Shown here: in pieces, positions 21,785 to 31,657 of the stretch | How positions within the stretch are numbered: the stretch's first letter is position 1 | How the letters are laid out: every line of letters begins with the position of its first letter | Assembly (NCBI GenBank): GCA_033439765.1 | Contig: JAULSN010000004.1 | Location: 5,528,001-5,592,000 of the forward strand | Source of the DNA: Lasiosphaeria ovina | Lineage: Eukaryota; Ascomycota; Sordariomycetes; Sordariales; Lasiosphaeriaceae | DNA: 64,000 nt | Reading direction: 5' to 3' | The notes under the pieces: model-generated | Seen by the model: only the letters and a program-made list of their open reading frames with translations | Told to the model about the DNA's origin: nothing | The model's database searches: none | Translations under genes and position numbers: made by a program

Positions 21785-24700
21785 ATGGACGCAGCATCAA
21801 ACGGGCTTGGGAAGCTATTGCCCAAGGGCATCACGGCCAAACGTCGGCGTCACAAGGCTTCGTCCATCAGCAGCAGCAACGACGATGGGGCACGAAGCGC
21901 TCCTGTCAGCCGCACCACGACAAACAGCGGGGCTTCTTTAACCGACTTTGACAATAATAATAATCACCAACAGCACCAGCAGGGCGGCGACAGCAACAAC
22001 GCCAGCAACAACGGGCACGACGAGCAAAACGACGGCGTCCCGTACGACTCAGACCCTGATTCGTGAGTATTTTGTGTATTTTCTTATTCGCTGTGTCACC
22101 CCGGCTCCTCTTCCCATCTTTCCCAGGTAGCCTTGTCTTCCGTTCGTCTTGACCCGGACGGGCAGCCGAGAGGTGGAGGACAGGATCCTGCCTGTAGGCT
22201 GTGGGCAAGGTGAGGCGAGGCGTTGCTGGCCTGCAGTGCAGGGCAGTGCGTGGCGTGGCAAGTCCCTGAACGGGATCCGGACTGGTCGTGTCAGCCCGCG
22301 TCCGTCTTCCAGTTCATCAATTAGGGGTTTGGCGGCCCAAGCACAGTGGAGATGCAGTGCCCTGGCGGTTGACATGCCCGGAGAGCTACTGGGGCCCTGG
22401 GCTGCGCCTCCCCCAGGCTGCGTTTCTCTTCAACCAGCGTTGGCCGCATCATCAACCTCAAGCCGCGTAAATAATCCAATTACCCCCCACCCGCCCTTTT
22501 GCGCTCGTTACTGTTCTTCCATGACCCCTTTGAGATTTCTTGAGCCCTCCTCTTCACCACCGTCGTTGCCGTCGCCGGCTGATGTCGAGTTTCAACTCGG
22601 AGCGCTTCCAATCGACGAATCCGCTTTAACTAACAAAGCTCAATACCTAGGCCTGTGAGCCGCCCCGCCTTTGTTTCACCGCACCCATCCCACGTCGGTT
22701 ACCTAACCACGTCGTCACCGCTCGTGCAGGCAGCCCATAAACCCGAGCCGCAACCTCAGTCGCAGTCGCAATCGCAGTCGCAGCCGAATTCCCAACCGCA
22801 GACCCAGTCGCAGTCGCAGCCCTTTGGCAACCAGACGATAGTGTCGGCGCGCTCGTCGACCTTTTCGCACGCTAGCGTCGACAGCACCGACTCGGCCGCG
22901 TCGTCGCTCAAGCGCAGCGAATCGCTCGCCGCCCCCCACCAGCTGTCGAAGAAGCCCTCGACAAGCGGTCGCCTCCGCGACGTCTTCCGGTCTAAGAAGC
23001 CGCTTTCCGACAAGTCCGAGACCGACGACCGAAGCCCCCTAGCATCTGCCGCTGATCAGTCGGCCGGCCCTGTGCCAAGCATTCCGCCGCTCGACCCCGA
23101 GTCTCCCAAGGCTGCTGCAACCCCGGCACAGGTCCAGCAGAACCGTCGGCTCTCGCGCGGACAAAAAGTACCTCTCATAAAGCCCCCGGTGACGCCGCCC
23201 TCGGCTTCGACTGACGCGACCACCCCCGTAATCGTCAACACCCCTCCCACCCCGACCGACCCTGTGATTCCCACTCCCGGCCGCGCCGTTACGGCCAGCC
23301 CACGGGGCACCCCTGATGCATCCCCGGGGAACATGATCAGCCAACGGAGAAGCAGGGCCGGCTCTGGCTCCATCGGGCCCAGCAAACTGTCCACTATAAC
23401 CCCCGCGCCATTGACGCCTACCCCCGAGAACGGACCGGCCACGCCTGGCAACCCAGCAGCTACTTTCTTTTCTTCCATGTTCTCGGCCGTCCAGAACACG
23501 GCCAACTCACTCTCCAACACGATCCAGAACTCGGCCATAGCCCAGAACGCCAACAAGAACCACCCGGCGAACAATTCGGCGAACCACACCCCGGTCAAGG
23601 AGCACCAAGAGAGGGAAGACAACGTCGAGGTTGAATCATCGTCTGAGGCCCAACCCGACCAGTCAATGGACTCCAAGGAGCCCGCGGTCAAAACACTTGG
23701 CATGGGAGATCTGAGCCTCAGCCAGCTAGGAATTCTAGATACGGCGAACCACGCCGCGACCCCCGTCTCGGCCCGGTTTGCCGAGTCCGAGTCTCGCGCC
23801 AGGTCTGAATCGGCCCCTGTCGATGCCCACACCACCGGCCCTAGTGTCCACGAAGACCCTGTCGGCCGGCCGCGGTCACTCTATGAGACAGCTTTGGCCG
23901 GGGCCTCCGCCACAGGCGAGCGCACGCCTCCGGCTGGCAGTGTTTACGAGGGCAAGACAGAGATTCACCGTAGCGGCAGCATACGCAGCGTTGTGGAGAG
24001 GAGGAGGCACCGAGGCAGCAGCGCCGCGACTGGTGGGACTATTGCCGCTGCTATTGCCGCCGCCAACTCGTCATTTGCCAATCCAGCCGCTGTAGCCATG
24101 GCGCCGAAGCTCACCGGCTTCGCCGTCGCCACCAAGCGACGGAATCGTGACTTTCACAGCCTCTTCAAGAGCGTCCCAGATGACGACTACCTCATTGAAG
24201 ATTACAGCTGCGCGCTTCAGAGAGAGATTCTCGCCCACGGCAGGCTCTACATATCCGAGGGCCATCTGTGCTTCAGCAGCAATATTCTAGGCTGGGTTAC
24301 GACGCTGGTCATGAGCTTTGACGAAATTGTGTCGGTCGAGAAGCGCAGCACCGCTTTGGTGTTCAAGAACGGCCTCGAAATATCTACTCTTCACGCAAAA
24401 CACATATTTGCCTCGTTCGCCAGCCGGGATACCACCTATGACTTGATCATCAAAATCTGGAAACTCGGCCACCCTCATTTGCAGAGCTCGCTGAATGGCG
24501 TTCGCCTCGAGGAGCCTGGGGGTGACAGGACTGAGAAGATCGAGACCGAGTCCGTCTCTGCCGTGAACGAGAACGACCACAGCGTTTCTGGATCTGACGT
24601 TGAGAGCGAGGTTGGTGATGATGACGATGACGTCTACGACGAGGACGAGGACGGAGACGACGGCCAAGAAGCATCTCAGGCGACTGAAACTCAGGCTACG

Positions 24701-26024
24701 GAGCCTTTCCCTGGGGAGAGGACGATTACGCGCAAGGCCTCCGCGGCGGTCGGTCCCGCTGCGGCCGAGAAGGTAGACGAGAGCGCTCCGTCTGGGGCTG
24801 GTGTTGATTTCCCTGGGCCTGCTGTTCACGCGCCTACCGAGTGTGGCGATGCGGCAACCCACTATGACAAAATTCTGGGCGACGACGTTGTGCCCGCGCC
24901 TCTAGGCAAGGTTTATAGCCTCCTCTTTGGCCCTGCCTCGGCTGCCTGGATGGGCAAGTGGCTCACTGTAGAACAAAAGTGCACGGATCTTCAGATGGAA
25001 GACAAGAGAGCGCTCTCCGATGACAACAAGACTCGCAGCTTTTCCTATATCAAACCGCTCACGGGCTCTATTGGGCCGAGGCAAACAAAGTGCATGGTAA
25101 CGGAGCAGATAGACCACTTTGATCTCGAAAAGGCCGTCAACGTAACTGTCAGCACCCAAAACCCCGACGTCCCAAGCGGCAACATCTTTGTCGTCAAGAC
25201 CAAGTACTGTCTCTCATGGGCCGAGGGTAATGCGACTCGCGTCCAGGTCAATTGCACCATTGAATGGTCCGGCAAGAGCTGGCTCAAAGGTATGCCGGCC
25301 CTCCCGCTCCGCTCCACTACTTGGATATGTTCCTGGCTAACTGATATCCGCAGGCGCAATTGAGAGAGGCGCGAACGATGGCCAGACACAGTACTGCAAA
25401 GACATATTCATCGCGTTGAAGACGGCCGTTTCCTCCCGCCCTCGATCCGGGACAGTTACCAACGGTGCGGCACCAAAGATTAAGAAACGCGGCCGCAAGA
25501 GCAAGTCGGCTCTAGCGTCAAATCCAGCAAGCGATGTCGAGGGCGTCTCGAAGACGTCGGCCCAGCAGGGCTGGGGCTTGTTTGAGCCTCTCCATCCCCT
25601 GTTTGGCCCCGTTGTGGACACCTTTAGACCTATTGTTACGGGCAACGTAGTTTACGGGCTGCTCGTTGGACTCCTAGTAGCCTCGTGGTTCGGCTTCGGC
25701 GCCAACCGCCAGGCTGTGGCGCCTTACGGCCGAGACATGGGCTACGTCGGCTATCCACAACGGCTCGCCGCGTACGAGGAGATGTGGAGGAAAGAAGAGA
25801 GCGATCTTTGGGATTGGATAGAAGAGCGAGCCGGCCTAGACCGCCTGGGAGAGCCCCGCATGCAGCCGAGAAAACGGGTTGTTGAGCCCAGGACAGTGGA
25901 GGAGAAGCTCCGCGAGGCCAAGATGGACGAGCGCGAGATCAAAGAAGCCCTGCGGGTCACCGAGGAGCATCTGCAGGTTCTCAAGTCAGTTGTTAACAAC
26001 AAGAAGGCGCCGCCAGCTGCGTGA
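21785..26024 (+). CDS. LAM/Ltc-type sterol transfer protein (GRAM, VASt, TM)
   Basis: Three exons, 21785-22062, 22651-25289 and 25354-26024, give 1195 residues. The 588-base first intron ends with an ideal TAACTAAC branch site before CCTAG. The first ~580 residues are Gln-, Ser- and Pro-rich and probably disordered. A GRAM domain lies at about 588-705, an acidic stretch follows, then one VASt (START-like) domain at about 823-998, a transmembrane anchor near 1072-1090 and a charged C-terminal helix. LAM proteins sit in the ER at membrane contact sites and move ergosterol between the plasma membrane or other membranes and the ER. A single VASt domain resembles Lam5/Lam6 rather than two-domain Ysp2/Lam4. 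The family is secure. The N-terminal exon assignment is less so, because the long first intron could hide another exon. Confidence 0.9.
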
Positions 26025-26751
26025 ATGGCAACCCTGGACGGACTCATCCAAGCCATTCAGCCATAACCGTTATTAGTCTTTGTCTTGTCTCCGCTCGAGT
26101 TTGTTTCTGCTCTTCCCCACCCATATATTGTATTACTTGCAGTAGGAAGCAGGCGTTCGGATTAGCCATGGCGATTCTTATATTAGGAACGGAATAGTAA
26201 AAGTAGTTTTTTATTTAATGCATTTTCTGTGACAGATATATTTGTGGTACTTTGTTCACATTTACCCGCTATGGATCTATTCATACATAACCCTTGGAGG
26301 AAAATATCGACTCTCGTTCGGTTCCGAGTGCGCCTGTCTAGTGTTAAACCAAACCATGACCCTGTCCCATCCACCCCCTTTTTGCGAAGGAGACTTTTAA
26401 CTCGAGGTTGCCTAACCTAGGGCGTGATGGCCATCTATATTGCTTTTTCCGCTTCAGATCCCTTTCTTTTCCCATCAGACCTTGCGGTTCCGAGATGCAC
26501 CGCCCCTTGCTTTTGTATTTACAGTTAGATGTTATTTCGCTAGGTAGCTACAGCAACCCCGATAATACTTTGGCTCTTATATCGTGGATATAGTAGGTGA
26601 GTATCGTTATATATCGCCACTTGGTGACATGCATATGTGTTGAAGACGAAAGAAAACGAAAAAGGAGCTGCTTATGGTTCATATAACCCCAACCACCACC
26701 CCCTACGTCTTCTACCTCGGGAAAGCGGCGGGGGAACCAGGGTGAGGCGCA
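26025..26751. other. Convergent 3' intergenic region
   Basis: This is spacer between convergent LAM and FOL1 genes, AT-rich in the middle, presumably two 3' UTRs. No gene was seen. Confidence 0.6.
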
Positions 26752-28613
26752 TCAGTACCGCCAGATGGCATCGGCCATGGCGACGACCTGGGCCATCTCG
26801 CGCACGTCGTGGACGCGCACGACGTCGGCGCCGCCCTGGACGGCGGCGGCAACGGTGGCAGCGGTGCCCCATATGCGCTCCTGCGGCGTGGGCACGCCCG
26901 TGACACGGCCTATGAAGCTCTTGCGGCTGGAGCCGACGAGCCACGGCAGGCCCTGCAGGCCCGGCCAGTGCCGGAGCTCGTCGAGGTGGCGCAGGACGTC
27001 CACGTTCTGCGGGCCGAGCTTGGCGAAGCCCAGGCCCGGGTCTAGCACGATGCGCCAGCGGCGCACGCCCGCGGCCTCGGCGGCGGCGACCCGCGCCACT
27101 AGCTCGCGTGCGATGCCTGCGATCAGCCCGCCCTGCTCGGGCGGGTACAACGCTAGCGAGTTCATGGTCGCCGGCGTGCCGCGCATGTGCATAAGGCAGA
27201 TGGTGGTGCCGAGCCGCGCCGCCGTCGGCAGCATGTCGGGGTCCATGGAGCCGCCCGACACGTCGTTGACGATGTCGGCGCCCGCGGCGACGGCGGCGGC
27301 TGCCACAGACGCGCGGTACGTGTCGACGCTGATGAGCACGGGCCGCGAGGCAAAGCGGCGTCGGATCAGGCGCACGGCGGGCAGGACGCGCGCAAGCTCC
27401 TCTTCGGCCGAAACCTCGGGTGCGTTCGGCGCCGTCGACTGTCCGCCGATGTCGATCATGGTGGCACCGTCGTCGAGGAAGGCGGTGATGGTCGACAGGA
27501 GGGCGGATTCGTCCACCGCGACGTGCTGCCCCCCATCCGAGAAAGAGTCGGGCGTCATGTTGAGGATGGCCATGACGTGCGTCTTGCGCGACGGTTTGAG
27601 CGCCTGAATCGGCGGGTGGTGTGCAGAGAGCGGCGTCATGGTGGTCAGCGCCGGATCGGCCACCGGCGCCAGTGCGTCCAGGTAGTCCCGGGTTAGCGTC
27701 CAGGGCCGGGTGTAGTCAATGGGCTTGTCGGGGATGAGCCTAGCGCAAGCGGGCGGAAAAGGGGTGCCGTTGGTTAGCCGGGAATAGGGGTATGGGGGCA
27801 AGCTAGACCAGTGACAACAGACTTGTGCAGGCGGTGTGGCTGCACTTACTCGGCTAGGGGCTTTAGGACAAACTCGCGCTCGGCAATACCAATGTGAGGA
27901 ATTTTGAGACGGTCATGGTCGACACTGAGGTTCTCGTAAAGGAGAATGTCCAGGTCGATGTTGCGGGGCCCCTTGTCGATGACCTTCTTGCGGCCCAGAG
28001 CATTCTCAATGTCCTGCAGGGCGTCTAGGAGGGCCAGAGGCTCGAGGGTGGTCTCAACCTACAACAGCCATTGTGTTGGAAGGCGTCTACGGGATAAGGC
28101 AATCGGCAGAGCGGAGGGGAGGACAGAACGTACCTCGCAGACCCCATTGATGAATCTATCCTGGTCTAGCACGTACATGGGCTCCGTCTCCCACAGGGAG
28201 CTGGTCCGGGTGACCTTGATGCCGCGGGCGTCCATCTCGCTGCAGGCTTTCTCGATCCAGGTGATGCGGTCGCCCATGTTGCTGCCCAGAGCGATATAGG
28301 CAGTGTGCTTGCGCGGCGTGGCCAATACCGTCACCGCGCCCGCCGTCGCTTCTTCGCGAGCGCTAGCCATGGTGGTTTCTGCGCTTGCAGACGGGGTATA
28401 ATTATTACGGGCGCCCTTGGGCGGGAGCGAGTATCTCTTGAAGGAGAGCGAGTCCGCCGAGTTAGCAGCGTCGCGCCGCGCTGAGAGCGAAAAAGGCCTG
28501 TAGCTTAGCACCGGCAGGCGCTGGGCGAAGACAACACGGGCATGTCTGGAGGACACTGAAAACACGTTTTGCTGGATCAATGGCCCGATCGAGACGGGTG
28601 GAAAGCGTCCCAT
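26752..28613 (-). CDS. FOL1: Folate biosynthesis protein, HPPK-DHPS bifunctional
   Basis: Three minus-strand exons, 28613-28134, 28058-27850 and 27739-26752, give 558 residues, all in frame. The first ~100 residues are Arg/Ser-rich with few acids, like a mitochondrial presequence. HPPK (6-hydroxymethyl-dihydropterin pyrophosphokinase) follows from about residue 104, with AYIALGSNMGDR, then GPRNIDLDILLY. DHPS (dihydropteroate synthase) fills the C-terminal half, with ILNMTPDSFSDGG and later DIGGQSTAP. These catalyse the two steps that make dihydropteroate from hydroxymethyl-dihydropterin and p-aminobenzoate; DHPS is the sulfonamide target. Yeast Fol1 also carries an N-terminal dihydroneopterin aldolase, which I do not see here. 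A second in-frame ATG at 28370 (residue 82), in a good context (CCACCATGG), could give a protein lacking the presequence. Confidence 0.95.
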
Positions 28614-29394
28614 GGTTTGGACATGGCCGGCAGCCTTTTTTTTTTTTAACTTTCGGGCCCTTCCAGATTCAATCGCTGGGTGAGTGGATGGCGATGCGGG
28701 AATTGGAGAACGGCACGGAACCCATCCCCACTGAGATCGACTGAAGTACAGGGTTAGGGCTGGATGAGATGGATCGACAGAAGCCACATGGGATGTGCTG
28801 CAGCCACCTGCAGTGACGTTTTCCGGGCGTCCCTCAATGGCGTCTTCCTCTTATAAAGTCTCAGTGGGTGCTTTCAAGGTGCGCGTCGCAGTTTACCGTC
28901 TCTAGGAGACACTTTAAACTTTCTAAAATAGGTAACGTACCTTGGATTAGGTAGTATGAAGATCGGGTTTCCCGACACCATCAGAACCCTTTGAGCTTGT
29001 AATACGCGCAACTGGACACCTTTTGAGTCCAAAGTTCCACACCCCTGGTCACTGCGATCGCTCAGATGAAGATCATGGGGTCTCCTTGCCTCGGCTCAAG
29101 GCGTGCCCCTCCACAGCCTCCACAACCTATCCAACGCGGCAATGCCCCAACGCAGTCTAGCGCTGAGAACCCCCTGGTCATGGACTGCCTCGGCACATGC
29201 GCCCCCCACTGTCAAGTGAGCGCCCCGGGTTTTGGTTACCGAGTGATGTACTCGTAGTTGGAGGTTTCCCCAGATCTTGGTTGACGGCCAGCGCCTCTTA
29301 TCTACGCAACATCTTCTTAACTTTTCTTTCCCATAGCAAGCGTATTCTGTCTCTTGCATTTGGAAGGAAGAGTTACTCCCAATTTACCGCCATC
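28614..29394. other. Divergent promoter region
   Basis: This is shared upstream space of FOL1 (minus) and the nitronate monooxygenase gene (plus). It contains AGGTAACGTACCTTGGATTA and a following GGTAG (28930-28954), another variant of the recurrent word. No gene was seen. Confidence 0.6.
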
Positions 29395-30745
29395 ATGTCT
29401 TCTCCTCGTGAGTATTCAGTCCTGACCTCCCCTCTCTTGACAGCGCAATGTCGCCAGTCGCAATCCTTGTTGCCTGTTTGCCTAAGCTGACAGCCTGTCC
29501 GTTGCAGAGAAAATCCGGACTCCCTTGACCGATGTCTTCAAGATCAACCACCCCGTCATGCTTGCCGGCATGAACGTGGCGGCTGGCCCCAAGCTGGCCG
29601 CTGCCGTTACCAATGCCGGCGGCATTGGCGTGCTCGGTGGCATCAACTACACTCCCGAAATGCTCCGAGACCAGATCGACGAGCTGAAGGAGCACCTGAC
29701 GGACAAGAAGGCTCCCTTTGGTGTCGACCTCCTCCTACCCCAGGTTGGCGGCAATGCGCGGAAAACAAAGTACGTTTGATATCACTGTCAAGCACACCAC
29801 CCTTGAACAGCAGATAAGAGAGAGCCAGGGAAGACCCCAGAGCTAACCACCCAATCGCTGTGCAGTTACGACTACACCAAGGGCAAGCTCAACGAGCTCG
29901 TCGACATTATCATCGAGTCGGGCGCCAAGCTCTTTGTGTCAGCCGTCGGCGTACCCCCCAAGCACGTGGTCGAGAGATTTCACAAGGCGGGCATCCTGTA
30001 CATGAACATGATTGGGCACCCCAAGCACGTCAAGAAGTGCCTGGACCTGGGTTGCGACATCATCTGCGCCCAGGGCGGTGAGGGCGGCGGTCACACTGGC
30101 GACGTGCCGACAACGGTGCTGATCCCGGCTGTGGTGGAGCTGTGCAAGAACGCCAAGTCGCCGCTGACGGGCAAGCCCGTACAGGTGGTGGCTGCCGGTG
30201 GTATCCACAACGGTCAGCTGCTGGCGGCGGCGCTCATGATGGGCGCCACGGGCGTGTGGGTCGGCACCCGCTTCGTGCTGTCCGAGGAGGCGGGCGCCTC
30301 CGAGTCGCACAAGGAGGCCGTGCGCACTGCCGGCTTCGACGACACGATCCGCACGCTCATCTTCACGGGCCGGCCCCTGCGCGTGCGCAAGAACCCGTAC
30401 ATTGTGAACTGGGAGACGGAGCGCCAGCAGGAGATCCGCGAGCTCACCTCGCAGGGCAAGCTGCCTTACGAGGCCGACCTCGACAAGGTCATGTCGGGCG
30501 AGATGGAGCCGTCGGCTGCCACTAAGGTCGCCGGCAGCCTCAACGAAACTAACAACGCTCCCGCCGAGGAGGAGGACGTCGACGACCTGCTCGACCAGTT
30601 CCGCCCTTACCTAATGGGCAAGTGCGCCGCAGTCTGCAACGATAAGAAGACGGCCAAGGAGATTGTCGACGAGTTTGTCGATGACGCGGCCGCCTGGATT
30701 AAGACGGGGAATTCCTACGTCCTCAAGACGGCTGCCAAGTTGTAG
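29395..30745 (+). CDS. Nitronate monooxygenase (2-nitropropane dioxygenase family)
   Basis: Three exons, 29395-29407 (13 bases), 29508-29769 and 29866-30745, give 384 residues. The first exon supplies only MSSP and one base. The FMN-binding TIM-barrel motifs are clear: MLAGMNVAAGPKLAAAV with AGGIGVLGG near the N-terminus, CAQGGEGGGHTGDVPT with the candidate catalytic His, AAGGIHNG, and GATGVWVGTRF at the phosphate-binding end. The family oxidises nitronates such as propionate 3-nitronate to carbonyl and nitrite. A C-terminal extension after residue ~300 is Glu- and Asp-rich. No targeting signal is visible, so a cytosolic enzyme is likely. Detoxification of nitro compounds is a family inference. 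Confidence 0.93.
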
Positions 30746-31657
30746 AGAATTGGGGGGGTACATTGGAAAAACTTCGGGTGTTACTAGAAGTGGTTCCGAA
30801 ATCGACTAACCGCGACGCATCTATGCCGACTGGGAACAGTGAATAGCATCAAGGCTAACTCCCAAGGAAGCGTCCTCGCCTCACGGCCTACCGGTAAATA
30901 ATGGGGATGAGGTCGACGTACAGCAGGCGTCGAGGGGATGTGTATCCGCTGTGTGCACTGTACTGATTTTTACTGGTTTTTTTTCCTATGTAATGAAATG
31001 AAGCCATGGAACTTCTACTATTTTGCTATACACGTGCGGGATAAGAAACAACGCACGCTATTTCAGTCCTTGTAGAAAGAAAAGTCACATCCTGACACTC
31101 ATGCCGCCTTCTTAGAGCAACATCGTCACCCTTATCTATCACATACGACCATACCTGGCTGAAAACTCGGGATCCCGTCCGCTCTCCCCTAGATAAACAA
31201 CCAAGGGTATGTTTGTCTGCAGGGGAGACGAAAACACCGTTGAATTTGCGGCACACTGTTAATATGACCGTTTCGCCAGCTTCGCCGTTCCGGCGGCGGC
31301 GTAGTCTATTTAAGGGGAGCTGGGCCTCCCTATTTGTTAGCAGCTCTCGCTATCGCAAACATTTCGTAGCGCGTGTATATATTATTACTTCGAATTCAGC
31401 TTCAATTTTGGTATGGATGGGTGGATTCTAAGATACAAGTTTGGTGCAACCCTAATAAGGGGTCGAAGGGAATGTAGAACGCTAACAAAATATAGTGCAA
31501 ACGACTTTCCCTCGGCCTCTCGTACGGATTCAGAGGACCCCGGCACCCTGGCGAGTGACGAAGACTTTTTACCCCATATTCCGTATATACAAAATAACCA
31601 CAATACCAAGGCCAGCGGCCAGTTAAAGATATTGTTCCCTATCAAATCATCATTCAC
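30746..31657. other. Convergent 3' intergenic region
   Basis: This is spacer between the ends of the nitronate monooxygenase and kinase-like genes. Base composition turns AT-richer after about 31000, toward the kinase-like gene. No gene or flanking repeat was recognised. Confidence 0.55.

Noticed and set aside
28614..28787. Upstream extension of FOL1 to an ATG at 28787
   Set aside because: The added segment crosses a lysine homopolymer-like stretch with no targeting pattern. The ATG at 28613 opens a plausible presequence in good context.
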